A DNA stretch of 39,330 nucleotides from Fragilaria crotonensis (GCA_022925895.1 JAKSYS010000598.1:1-39330), one strand, 5' to 3'; numbered from the stretch's first letter, positions 28,642-39,330 are shown. The notes: generated by a model from the letters alone, not told the origin. Numbers and translations: made by a program.

Positions 28642-31600
28642 TTAGATAGCTGCACGTCATGGTGCAAGCTTTTGATCATCGTCACCGGCATGATGGCAGC
28701 ATCAGCGACATCTGACGTTCGCATTCTCAAGAGGAAGAAGGTTGTTCCGACCTCGGCTCCAACTGCGAGGCCCACCACGAAGGCTCCGACCTCTGCACCA
28801 ACTCGAATTCCCACCACGAAAGCTCCGACTCGAAAGCCAACTCGAAAGCCCACCACGAAAGCCCCTACCGCAGCTCCGACTGCGACTCCCATGGTAGCTC
28901 CTACCGCTGCTCCGACTGCAGGTCCTACCGCTGCCCCGACTGCAGGTCCTACCGCTGCCCCGACTGCAGGTCCTACCGCTGCCCCGACTGCGACTCCCAC
29001 CGCCGCTCCGACTTCGACTCCCACCGCCGCTCCGACTTCGACTCCCACCGCCGCTCCGACTGCGACTCCCACCTCCGCTCCGACTGCGACTCCCACCGCC
29101 GTTCCGACTAAGACTCCCACCGCTGCTCCGACTGCGACTCCCACCGCTGCTCCGACTGCGACTCCCACCGCCGCTCCGACTGCGACTCCCACCGCCGCTC
29201 CGACTGCGACTCCCACCGCCGCTCCGACTGCGACTCCCACCGCCGCTCCGACTGCGACTCCCACCTCCGCTCCGACTGCGACTCCCACCGCCGTTCCGAC
29301 TAAGACTCCCACCGCTGCTCCGACTGCGACTCCTACCGCTGCTCCGACTTCGGCTCCCAAATCGCTTGTTACAGGTACACCTTCCCCGCTTGGCGAATGT
29401 GAGGGTGATTGCGACATTGACGACGACTGTTTTGGTGATTTGAGTTGCTTTCAACGAACCGGCATCGAAGCTGTACCAGGATGTAGCGGAACTGGAGTTT
29501 CTGGGACGGATTACTGCTACAAAACCACTGGAGCCGGCGTGTTCTCATACGTTGGAGATGAAGATGTCCCAATTCGTGCATTTCCACTTGGAAACTGCGA
29601 GGGTGACTGTGACGCCGACGCCGACTGTGCTCCAGGTCATCTTTGTTGGAAGAACAACTCGCCTGTTCCCGGATGCACTGGAACCAAAGTGAGTGGAAAA
29701 GAGTACTGTTACGCCGTCGTCGGGGTACCAACTGCGGCGCCGACTTCGTTGCCTAATGAGCTTGTTATTGATGGAGATAACGGTGCTCCAGCGACAGCAT
29801 TCCCGCTTGGCGAATGTTCTGGTGATTGCGACAATGACGATGAATGTTTTGGTGATTTGAGTTGCTTTCAACGAAACGGCATCGAAGCTGTACCAGGATG
29901 TAGCGGAACTGGAGTTTCTGCAAAGGACTACTGCTACAAAACCACTGGAGCCGGCGTGCTATCATATGTTGGAGATGAAGATGTCCCAATTCGTGCATTT
30001 CCACTTGGAACCTGTGAGGGTGACTGTGACAATGACGGCGACTGTGCTCCAGGTCTTCTTTGCTGGAAGAGCGAAACGCCGGTTCCCGGATGCACTGGAA
30101 CCAGAGTGACTGGAAAAGGAGTACTGTTACGTTCCAGTTGTCTTGAAATCGCTTCGTGATGATGGCGACAATGGCGTGCCGGCAACATCATTCCCACTTG
30201 CAGAGTGCTCTGGCGATTGCGATCTTAATCAAGACTGCTTTGGTGACCTGACTTGCTTCCAACGAAATGGCACCGTGGCTGTTCCAGGATGTAGCGGGAC
30301 TGGAACCTCTGACCAGGACTATTGCTACAAACCTAACGGAACCAGTGCGTTGGCTTACACCGGCGACAACGGCGCGCCAGCCCGTTCCTTCCCCCTTGGA
30401 AACTGCGAAGGAGATTGCGACACTGACGCCGACTGTGCTGCGGGCCTTCGTTGTTTTCAACGCGGCGGCGTCGAGACTGTTACTGGATGCACAGGCGAAG
30501 GAGTGTCCGGAAAAGACTATTGCTACACGGCCTCCAACGTTCCTACCTCGCAACCAACACTGTTTCCAACCTCGCAACCTGTCACGGCGAGGCCAACGGT
30601 TCCTGGTGGCCCATCTTACGTTCCTGGTGATCTAACCATTGCCAAGGCAGGACTTCGTCTGTCTGCGGGACTCGACGTGCGAATCATTGCAACCAAAGGC
30701 TTGCCAGTCCAATATGCCAACGGTGGGCAATCCTCGGCAAACTTTCATCTCAACCCTGACGCAGCTACTGTGTTCTTGAAGAACGACAATTCGGGCAACT
30801 ACTATTACGTGTCCAATTCCGAGACCTCCGCTGCTACAACGGGAGGGGTTGGATCGATCGAGTTTGATTCCAACGGAAATGTAATTGGATACGTGCGTGT
30901 TCTGTCTGGCACGAGTCAAAACTGTGGTGGCGGTCGCAGTCCTTTCAACACATGGTTGAGTGCCGAAGAGAATGGAGTCAGCGGATTCGTGTGGGAAGTA
31001 TCGCCAGAGAATGCGTTTGTTGGAAGAAAGACAAACCTCGTTCCATACGGTGGTAACTGGGAGAGCGTCGCGTATCATTACAACACAGTGCTTGGGCGCA
31101 ATATCTACTACACGACGGAAGATTCTTCGTCTGGTCCACTTGTTCAGTTCATTCCATCTGATAATTTGGGAACCCGCGAGGAGATGTACTCGACCGGGAC
31201 CCACAAATACTTGAGAGTTGACCCTGGCAGCTCCGGTACGTTTTCGTGGGAATCCACCAAGGCCGGCGGAAACGCAGCATTGTATCGCGGCGCTGAAGGA
31301 ATTGATATCAAGGATGGCATCCTTTACTTTGTATCCAAGACCGATAGGTATCTCTTCATTTTGAACCTTGCTGATGGAACCTTCACAAGGGAGTCGACTG
31401 TTCATGGAGCCGTAAGTACGAGTGTCCAATTTCTTGTTGACTTGTCGAACGATGCTGCACCTGGAACTACCTCCTCACGAAAACATGCTTTTTCTTTAGT
31501 TCGACAATCAGCCCGACCAACTAAATCGTCTGATCGGCTCCGATCCCAACAACATCTTGTACTTCTGCGAGGTGAGTTATACTCATGATCATTCATGGCC

Positions 31601-31898
31601 GCGTTGATGACAAAACGTCACGTACTCACTCTGTTCTTGTTGTGGGAAATAACTCCAGGACGGCGGCTCGAATTGCGGAATTCACGGTCGGGATCCAGCT
31701 GGAAGATACTTCACTATCCTCGAGAATGATCCCATGGCTGGGATCATTCGGGATGAGACCTCGGGACTCGCCTTCTCACCGGACAACAAGCGCATGTACG
31801 TGTCCTACCAGGGCAATGGCGTCATTTTCGAAATAACGCGATCGGACGGGTATTCCTTCGCTGGAACTTTGCTTGACATCAAGTATCACGCCGCGTAG
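28618..31898 (+). CDS. Secreted Thr/Pro-stalk, cysteine-module, PhoX/DUF839-like protein (two introns, one frame break)
   Basis: ATG at 28618 gives a hydrophobic N-terminus ([16 protein letters not shown]), a likely signal peptide. A Thr/Pro/Ala stalk follows (about 28746-29357; 8-residue APTATPTA units, 24 bp each). Then come six cysteine modules of the type GDCDxDxDCxxxLxCFQR...VPGCxGTGVSGxDYCY, at about 29390-30530. The last domain (from about 30610) resembles PhoX/DUF839 calcium-dependent phosphatases: [20 protein letters not shown], then [20 protein letters not shown]. Two introns are clear: 31412-31499 (GTAAGT...TTTAG, 88 bp) and 31572-31658 (GTGAGT...CTCCAG, 87 bp), both phase 0. The final exon, 31659-31898, ends the domain with [18 protein letters not shown] and IFEITR. 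One extra G at about 30118-30119 breaks the frame inside module 4 (GKEYCY). Removal of phosphate from organic compounds at the cell surface is inferred from PhoX; the metal ligands were not checked. Confidence 0.75.
28860..29357 (+). repeat. 24-bp coding tandem repeat with a 192-bp higher-order duplication
   Basis: The unit GCTCCGACTGCGACTCCCAC(CGCC) encodes APTATPTA and repeats about twenty times with small changes. A variant block (ACCTCCGCTCC...GCCGTTCCGACTAAG) occurs at 29071 and again at 29263, exactly 192 bp or eight units apart, showing a multi-unit duplication. Long open frames on the opposite strand here (Val/Gly/Ala- or Gly/Ser/Arg-rich) are by-products of the repeat. Confidence 0.9.
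31412..31499 (+). other. Intron 1 of the PhoX-like gene
   Basis: 88 bp, GTAAGTACG at the 5' end and TTTTTCTTTAG at the 3' end, placed between codons GCC and TTC. The reading frame is closed soon after if it is not removed, and the spliced product continues the domain. Confidence 0.8.
31572..31658 (+). other. Intron 2 of the PhoX-like gene
   Basis: 87 bp, GTGAGTTAT at the 5' end and AACTCCAG at the 3' end, placed between codons GAG and GAC. Splicing joins LYFCE to [12 protein letters not shown], a reasonable PhoX-type continuation. Confidence 0.8.
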
Positions 31899-32162
31899 GA
31901 GATGGAAGCGAAGAAGTTCAGGGCGAATTGTTGATGTGTGAAACACTATTTTTGGAGTCGAGATGTGGTGATGGCGGCCCTGAGAGCACCATGCTCCATG
32001 GACGATGCGCACCTCTCTTGTACGTACTATTAGTCACCACACAACTGATGCTCTAGAATATATATACATACATATATAATTTACGTATTCATCTACATGA
32101 ATATTAGTGCGTTTCGTACAAGTGTATGTATACGTGGTGACAAATCATCGGTATGTAATAAG
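31899..32162. other. 3' flank of the PhoX-like gene up to the Copia element
   Basis: Contains an AT-rich dinucleotide stretch (ATATATATACATACATATAT, about 32058-32077) and the left target duplication AATAAG (32157-32162). No gene seen. Confidence 0.6.
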
Positions 32163-32627
32163 TGTCGAGGATAAGCGTTTACTAACCAACGACAGTACCG
32201 GTGAGGATGTACTGGCTGTGCAAACAGACAGACATCCAGCACCGGAATCCCGCTTCCGTCGTGTGTACGCGGGAACTACGAACGGCATTCCGTTGGCAAC
32301 GCGCACGATCCAGAATCTACAGTATCCGAACGACAGTAAATCGCCCGACAAGAAACTACAATTGTTTGATGATGTAGATGGCGATTGGACGACTGTAAGT
32401 AAGAGAGAAAGGAGAGTTAAAAGAGGAGTTAAGATCATCTCCAACCAAGACAAGAGATCCCTGTCTGGGAAGGTTGGCAGGACTGATCTGAGACAAGGAA
32501 GTAACTAAAGTAGTTACAATATTTGGAACCGGAATTTAGAGTCGGTAGTATTGTCAGTTTATCTACAGTAAGGTAGAGTTAGAATGCGCACGTGCGTACA
32601 GGCAGGAGATATCTGGGATTCTCAACA
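32163..32627 (+). repeat. Left LTR of the Copia element (465 bp)
   Basis: Matches the right LTR over its whole length except for two places: CCCGCTTCCG against CCCTTCCG (two bases), and a GC-rich stretch near the end that is five bases longer here (AATGCGCACGTGCGTACAGG). The near identity implies recent insertion. Confidence 0.93.
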
Positions 32628-32662
32628 CGTTTTTAAAACGGTTAGTTCGAAAGTGAATCAAG

Positions 32663-35600
32663 ATGAGCGGCGAAGGTAAGAAGGCACTGGAGACTATCAA
32701 GGTCATTCCATTTTATGGAACGGATACTTCGAAGGGCGGACTTGAACCGAGGAGTTCTTTACGAAGGCGGAGGTCTTTGCGGCTACAAGAGGTTTCAAGA
32801 AGGCAATGTTGGAAGAGAAGATCAAGGAAGAGTTTGCTTTCAAGGAAGACTTGACGGAAGAAGAACAGTTGTTGGTCAAGCAAGATGAAGACGCAAAACA
32901 TTTTCTGATCATGTCCTGTCGTGGCGATGCGTTTGCGATTATTGAGTCTCAGGAAACCGCATTCAAGATGTATCAAGCTTTGAAGAATAGGTATGATTCA
33001 AAGAAGACAAAGGATTTGGTCAAGGCGACGACAAAATTGGAGAAATGCTTCATGAAACATGACTTTGATGACCCTTACATATGGATTTTGGAAATGGAAC
33101 GTTTGAATCGCGATGTCGAGAAGTGCGAGAACGGAATCAAGAGGAGCGATGAGCAAATGCAGGCGACTATTTTGTCGAGACTTCCAAAAAGACGCTATGA
33201 ATCAGTCATCACATCTCTAAATGGAAAGATCGGATCGAACGACTTCACGTATGATGATTTTGTGTCGGAAATTTATGTTCACTATGAAATGTTCATTGAA
33301 CCCTACAAAAACAGGTTTGCAGAACAGACAAAGGGTAAGCATTTAGCGCTCAACACTGTTTCTGGCAAGGGTGGATGGAAGGCATTCAAAGGAAAGTGTA
33401 ATAAATGTGGCAAACAAGGCCACAAAGCTCGAGACTGCAACAGTACAGGTGAGAATAAAAACGCAAATTTAGGCAAAAGTTCACAGGAAAATGTTTCAAG
33501 TGCGGAGACATGGGACACATGGCAAGAGATTGCAAGAAGGTCGGATCTACTGCGGAAAATGGTATGTTTGTCGGAATGTCCATTGCAGGTCGTGGTAAGA
33601 CGGTATATGAAGACAGTTTGAAAAAGGACCAAGCAACGGTTGATATGAACAAGGTCGCGATGAAAAACTTGGGAGACATTGCAGAGGCAAATAAGACCAA
33701 GGTCAGTACAGAAGAGAGTAAGAAAAACAGTGAAACGGACATTGAGGAAGCCCTAAGAAAAGCATTGAAGAAGTTGATGTTGAAGATAACTCGTTTGCGA
33801 AGAGACGCAAAATCGACGAAATTAAGGAGAAGGAGCAGAGAATGTCCTGGTATGATATGTGCGCGACAAGTAACGAAGAAGAAGAAGAAGATGATCGGAA
33901 TTAGAAGAAAAGAATGAAGACTCGGAGGTTGAAGTGTTTGAAGTAATTGACTTAACTGCAAGTGAGGTTGACTTAACGGAAAGTGATGACGAAGAGGTCG
34001 AAGAGATTGTTAAGAAACCCGAGAAGAAGAATGACCCCGATTTGTTTAATGAGAATGAGAAGACAGAGCAGACACGAATGAAGAGAGGCTTGTTTTATGA
34101 AACCGACGAAGAGGAAGACACAGACCAAACTGAGTACTCAGAGGAGCACGGACAGTATGGTAATGTCGTAAATGGCGAATTTTATATTTACTCTGGGAGT
34201 ACATGCAGCACAAGCGTAGAAAGAGGTACAGAAATTATTGTCAATGAGACCAATGAAAAAGAAAGGAATGACACTAAAGACATGGAGAAAGACGCTGAAG
34301 ACATAAAAGAAAAAGATATGGAAAGTACTGGAAAGATGGGTGCACTGGATATTTCGGACAAAGATATGGAACAAAACCACGATACGCAAAAAGAAGAACA
34401 AGTGTACATGGTTTTCAGAGCTCAGCGTGAAACTAAACTTGAATTTCCCAAGTGGAGAAGTAAGGAAAGAGACAAGAAAGAGAGTTGGTTGATGGATTCC
34501 GGTGCAACAACTCATGTGGCTACTAACTCCAAGATGATGACGAACGTAAGGACCGCAATGAATGGTCAATTTGTGCGTGTCGGCAACAATGCTACCATGC
34601 AAGCAACTGCAATTGGTGACCTCACTTTGATGCAGGGAGGAACCAACAAGAAAATGTTTCTTAAAGATGTAATGGTTGTTCCGAACTTTGCAAAGAATCT
34701 GATCAGTGTGGGACGATTGACAGATCATGGAAACGCTTATGCGACGGATAAGACAGGTGCAAGGTTGACAAACGAGAACGAAGACGTATTGAATTTTGAG
34801 AAAGGAACTGATGGAATGTTTTATTTCTTTGCAACACGCGTTAAAGAAGGAAAAGAGGTAAACAATGTTGAAGGAAGTAATGAGAAAGGTTCAGAAACAA
34901 AGAAAATGAGAAAAGAGATGGACATCAATGAAGCCCACCGTTTGGGCATGCAACTGAGAAAGTGGTTCGAGAAATGTTGAAAACGTTGGACATTGAACCT
35001 GTGGACAAATCAAGACATGTGACGGATGCTCGCGTGCAAGGCTACTCAAAAGCGGACTAAAAGGTCACAACTGTTACTGCAGACAAACCCGCGGAACGTT
35101 TATTCATGGATACGAGCGGACCGTACAGTGAAACAGCCGCAGGAAATCGATATTGGTTTAAGCTGGTTGATGACAAAACCGCAAGTCATGGGACTTTTAT
35201 GGTGCTAGGAAGAGTCAATTGAAGAATGTCTTAAAAGACTTATTGGACAAATTACGCGCAGCGGACTATACGGTTAAGTTCATACGGTGCGACAACGCCG
35301 GTGAACACATTGCTGATCTGAAGAAAATGTGCGAAGGGAGTACGGTATCGTATTGGAGTATACTGCCCCATACTCCCCAGCACAACGGAGTCGTGGAACG
35401 AATGTTTGCTCGAGATGCCAAACGAGCTTTGGCAATGATGTTGTCTGCCGGTTGGACAAAGACGATGCAGTCCAAACTTTGGGCAGAGGCAACCAAGACT
35501 GCTGCACTTATTGGCAACTCCATCTCAAACACAAGGAGTTCTATCCCTCCTGACGAGTTATTCTACGGAAAACCAGTAAACATTTATCCAAATTTGATTG

Positions 35601-37970
35601 AGTTCGGTCGCGTTGGATATGTGACGAATCGACAAGGTATGATCGGGAAGTTTAAGGAAAGGAGCACGAAGATGGTTATGATTGGCTATGCGAAAACCAT
35701 TCGCGGGACGTTTATCGGATGTATAACCCCTAACTAACAAAGTTGTGGAGACGCGTGATGTGTACGCTTGGGCGGATTTTACTCACGATGCGAACGACAT
35801 ACGCATGACAATGGCACAAATGTTCGATCCCGAACTTGTCCAGGACAGGAAAGTAACACTCCTGAAGCGCATTCAAATGAGGACGTTCCAGCAGCTGCAG
35901 GACAAGCGGAAAACAACGTCCATTTGATCCCCAATACGACGATGAAACGCCGTCCCTACTTGACGGGACAACCTCCTAGATGCTTCTGGAGCAGGGAGGA
36001 TGAATGACGATTACATTCCAACATATGACACCGAACAGGAGTACTCGGATATGATTAATGATGAGGATACGAACCAAAAGAGTGACGAAGTCAAAATTCA
36101 CCAAATCGACAAAACTCTACAATTCAAAACAACGAAGATGATTCGAGCAGCGACGATGAAAGCGAAGCCAAAGGAGTATCAGATTCATCTGATGACGAAA
36201 AGCATTGTATTTGGCGAAGAAACTGAGATGAGAGACGACAATGAAATCGTCAATGCTCCAAAAGCAAAAAACCAAAACTACGAAACTTGACAAAGAAATG
36301 AAGAGACTGGGAGCAACTCCGCAGTCATTGAAGACGACACTGGGACACGAACAAGAAGTCGGGCACGGATTGATCAAGCAGCATTCAATACCATGCTTAC
36401 GTCTGACCCAGGAGAACCTAAGACATTTAAGCAAGCCGTGGAAGGCCGTGAAAAGGACAAATGGGTACCATCGGCAAAAGCCGAGATCAATAATTTCTTG
36501 TCGCGAGATGCGTGGCAGAAATTCCCAAGGAAAAATCTTGACAACAGGAAACCGATACCAGTGAAGTGGATATTCAAAGTCAAAGAAGAACAAGATGGGA
36601 GCAAACGGTACAAAAGTCGGATTGTGCTTAAAGGATATGTCATGGTGCCGGTGGACTACACAGAGTCATTTTCCCCAGTTGCAACAGATACAACAGTACG
36701 TACAGCGATTGCTATGGCACTGTACAGACAAGATGAAAAATGGACTGTTGAAATGATCGACATTGAAGCGGCATTCTTGAACGCAGAACTGGAAAGTGAC
36801 AAACCAGTATATGCAGAATGGCCAGAAGGAATGGTGGATCTGGGATTCATCACAGAAGGAGAACGACAAAAGTATTGTATCAGACTCACCAGGGCAATGT
36901 ATGGAGGTGTGGATGTTCCAAGGCTATTCATGAAGACGTTATACAAATACCTGACTGGAGAAATGAAAATGTCACAGAGTGAAGTTGATCCATGTCTGTA
37001 CTACTGGAAGGACAAAGCAGGAAATGCTACTTTACTTGCAGTTGTACATGTTGATGACGTGGCACTTATTGGTGATAAGACAAACATTGAAAAATTCAAG
37101 ACAGAATTGAAGAAGAGATTCAACATCTCAGATCTTGGACAGTTGAAGAAACACTTAGGAGTCTGGTACGAGTGGAAGAAGGATGACAACGGAGAAATTT
37201 ATGTGGTGGCTAGCATGAACAAACTGGAAGAAGAAATTGTAAGTGCATATCAGGAGACAGCAGGAAAACCGGCAAAGGATGCGATTACTCCGGGATTTCC
37301 GGGACAGCATTTAACAAAGAACAAAGGCGATACAGTGAAGATGACCGAATACAGGTCATTGGTCGGTAAGATTATGTACCTGATGACAAAATTGGCACCA
37401 GACATTGCCAATCCAGCAAGAGAACTGGCACAACATTTATCTAATCCAGGACACGAGCATTGGAAAGCGCTAGAACGATTGGTCGGACATATAAAGATGA
37501 AGCCATATGAAGGATTGGTGTACAGGAGACCAAAAGAGCTGAGACCGATATCTATTGTTGACTCAGACTATGCCAAGAACATAGACGACAGAAAGAGCAT
37601 ATCGTCCGGTCTACATACACTGGGTGGAACACTAGTACATTGGGAATCGAAAACCCAACATGTTGTGACTCTATCAAGTACAGAAGCGGAATATATTAGT
37701 TTGGCGAAAGGCGCATGTGAAAACAAGTTCATGATGATGATGCTTGACGAGGTCATGCGAAACCCATCAGAAGAAAGACTTATTGGAAAAATCTATGAAG
37801 ACAATCTGGGAGCGATTTATTTGGTTAAGAACCAACATGTCGGAGCAAGAACAAAACACATTGATGTGAGGGCACATTTCATTCGAGCTAGAGGACACTG
37901 GATATTTGAAAGTGCAATTTGTTCGTTCAGAAGAAAATGCCGCAGACATTCTGAACAAGAACTGCCCTGA
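32663..37970 (+). pseudogene. Copia Gag-Pol polyprotein, broken into many frames
   Basis: ATG at 32663 begins Gag; a break near 32745 leads to the UBN2-type Gag body (32806-33480). Two CCHC zinc knuckles follow: CNKCGKQGHKARDC, and in another frame CFKCGDMGHMARDC. 33934-34980 holds an acidic linker and the protease (WLMDSGATTHV, then KNLISVGRLTD). Integrase is split across about 34980-35740 (LFMDTSGPYSE; IRCDNAGEHI; PQHNGVVERMF, giving D, D and E). A variable linker spans 35741-36390. RT and RNase H run in one frame, 36393-37970 (PIPVKWIFKVKEEQDGSKRY; VVHVDDVALIG; TLSSTEAEYISLAKGACENK). Another break near 37905 leads to the tail KVQFVRSEENAADILNKNC. At least six breaks are present, each of one or two bases. 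No envelope-like gene is seen. Confidence 0.9.
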
Positions 37971-38033
37971 CAAGTTACATACCAAACACGCCCAGAACAT
38001 GAGAAACGGAACTCTAGATTGCTGGAGGGAGGA

Positions 38034-38491
38034 TGTCGAGGATAAGCGTTTACTAACCAACGACAGTACCGGTGAGGATGTACTGGCTGTGCAAACAGAC
38101 AGACATCCAGCACCGGAATCCCTTCCGTCGTGTGTACGCGGGAACTACGAACGGCATTCCGTTGGCAACGCGCACGATCCAGAATCTACAGTATCCGAAC
38201 GACAGTAAATCGCCCGACAAGAAACTACAATTGTTTGATGATGTAGATGGCGATTGGACGACTGTAAGTAAGAGAGAAAGGAGAGTTAAAAGAGGAGTTA
38301 AGATCATCTCCAACCAAGACAAGAGATCCCTGTCTGGGAAGGTTGGCAGGACTGATCTGAGACAAGGAAGTAACTAAAGTAGTTACAATATTTGGAACCG
38401 GAATTTAGAGTCGGTAGTATTGTCAGTTTATCTACAGTAAGGTAGAGTTAGTACGTGCGTACGAGGCAGGAGATATCTGGGATTCTCAACA
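38034..38491 (+). repeat. Right LTR of the Copia element (458 bp)
   Basis: Preceded by the purine tract and followed by AATAAG. A frame of about 100 codons is open across most of both LTRs. The last Pol frame (37906-38208) also reads into this LTR without a stop. Confidence 0.93.
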
Positions 38492-38624
38492 AATAAGTGG
38501 GTTCAAGTTTTCGGCATTTTCCTCGGAACATGCCATTCGTTCCGACTCCCGACTCCCGACTCATGGCACACAATGATTACACCATGAGAATGAATGCTGG
38601 CGTGAGACTGTGATTCACCAGGTC

Positions 38625-39106
38625 CTTCAGAGAAAGTCTTGAGAAGCTGTGGGAACAACTCCAACAAACAATATGCGTCGGCGCGACATTTTTCTTGAGT
38701 TGCGGCAAACATGCCGTGGACCACGAATAATTGGTTTCATCATCCGGCATCTCGTCGCCTTTCGAAGTGTCAAGCCGCAGATCTCGAAAGCCGATGTGCC
38801 ACGACGGCGAGCGACAATACTTTGGACCCACCCTTGAAGCGCCCTTGCAAGACTCGTCTGTTGCAGTGTCGCCCAATACCAACCTTGCAGTGACGGAAGA
38901 TATCTTCCATTCGTGCTTCGAGTCGTAATCGGCTTTGGCAGTTTCCCAGTAACGTACACGACTCTGACCGGTCCGACACCTTCGATGGGAATGTCGACAC
39001 CGACATTCTCAAATTCCTCAAGCCCTGATCCGATGAATGTGCTTTCAGCCTCGCAGACAGCCCGTTGTTCTCGCCTTCGTCGGCGGCCACTACTGATGAG
39101 TGACAT
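38625..39106 (-). CDS. Unrecognised minus-strand ORF (doubtful)
   Basis: ATG at 39106 opens about 159 residues. Parts read like protein (GVDIPIEGVGPVRVVYVTGK), then become basic toward the end (MSRRRILFV). No family recognised. An overlapping plus-strand frame (38913-39167) is also open, so which strand codes, if either, cannot be told. It could be part of another degraded retroelement. Confidence 0.25.
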
Positions 39107-39172
39107 CAATATGACAATCCCGACTGTCTCATCACCCCTGGTTGGATTTTCGCTGACATCGAACTAGGACTT

Positions 39173-39330
39173 ATGTCTAATGACCACCTGCCCAACCCTG
39201 GAATGAAGTTACCAATCCTGGGATTGGACCAAGATGAAACTGTGGTACGAGAATCCCAGAAGGCAAATCGAGTCTCCTTAAGAAAACAATACAAACCGAG
39301 TGAAAAGATTTCTACAGACAGCATTAACAT
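39173..39330 (+). CDS. Unrecognised ORF running off the window end (partial)
   Basis: ATG at 39173 opens a frame with no stop to the last base: MSNDHLPNPGMKLPILGLDQ, then a basic, hydrophilic stretch. The frame is also open upstream of this ATG to a stop at about 39100 (including ITPGWIFADIELGL). No domain recognised. The opposite strand is open here too, so the call is weak. Confidence 0.3.
   Translation, partial: MSNDHLPNPGMKLPILGLDQDETVVRESQKANRVSLRKQYKPSEKISTDSIN

Larger units (their letters stand above)
32157..38497 (+). mobile_element. Complete Ty1/Copia LTR retrotransposon with target duplication
   Basis: LTRs at 32163-32627 and 38034-38491 both start TGTCGAGG and end CTCAACA. AATAAG flanks both ends (32157-32162 and 38492-38497). 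A purine-rich tract GGAGGGAGGA (38024-38033) sits right before the right LTR, as expected for plus-strand priming. The interior order is Gag, protease, integrase, reverse transcriptase, RNase H, which is the Copia order (integrase before RT). The element lies about 260 bp past the PhoX-like stop codon, in the same orientation. No classic tRNA-Met primer site was recognised right after the left LTR. Confidence 0.93.

Noticed and set aside
28497-29454. Long minus-strand ORFs rich in Val/Gly/Ala or Gly/Ser/Arg
   Set aside because: They mirror the 24-bp repeat encoding the Thr/Pro stalk on the plus strand, where signal peptide, cysteine modules and introns support coding.
30143-31588. Separate gene beginning at 30143
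   Set aside because: The start codon is TTG, the frame continues the same cysteine module, and one extra G upstream explains the split. The end at 31588 lies in intron 2.
32163-32627. Independent gene for the 134-codon ORF in the left LTR
   Set aside because: The same sequence is present in the right LTR with a 2-bp change that shifts its frame; no domain is seen.

Overview
The window looks like nuclear DNA of a photosynthetic stramenopile, most likely a diatom. The main reasons are a monogalactosyldiacylglycerol (MGDG) synthase-like gene, secreted proteins with long Thr/Pro stalks and repeated GDCD-type cysteine modules, two short introns of 87-88 bp with clean GT..AG ends, and a mix of Copia, hAT and PIF/Harbinger elements. 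The species cannot be named from the sequence alone.

Layout. 188-1331 (-): PEX10-like peroxisomal RING ligase. About 1639-6910: transposon-rich stretch with a GGGTAAAGG repeat block, a broken hAT transposase (+), an unassigned broken ORF (+) and a broken PIF/Harbinger transposase (-). 6910-9457: no intact gene, only decayed coding-like fragments and a GTAC-rich segment. 9458-11308 (+): MGDG synthase-like glycosyltransferase. 11740-13311 (-): R3H-type protein. 13854-15705 (-): ARP6-like nuclear actin-related protein. 16515-18173 (-): single-pass surface protein. 19507-20552 (+): acidic protein with a hydrophobic C-terminus. 20553-23216: mostly non-coding, with short repeats. 23217-24372 (+): membrane-anchored SGNH/PC-esterase-like protein. 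24945-26072 (-): SDR39U1/YfcH-type epimerase, intact. 26073-28617: repeat-rich and non-coding. 28618-31898 (+): large secreted protein with a Thr/Pro stalk, six cysteine modules and a PhoX/DUF839-like domain, with two introns. 32163-38491 (+): complete Ty1/Copia element with almost identical LTRs but a frame-broken interior. 38500-39330: open frames on both strands, unresolved.

The genes do not form a pathway. They are ordinary, separately transcribed eukaryotic genes for peroxisome import, plastid lipid synthesis, chromatin, cell surface and phosphate or wall metabolism, with mobile DNA between them.

Two signals cut across the whole window. First, the palindrome GTAC is strongly clustered in the DNA just upstream of nearly every gene and is not enriched inside coding regions; this is the best candidate for something undescribed. 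Second, many otherwise good genes are broken by one-base frame changes in both directions. This suggests uncorrected indel errors in the assembly more than real gene death, and it must be settled before any gene here is called a pseudogene.
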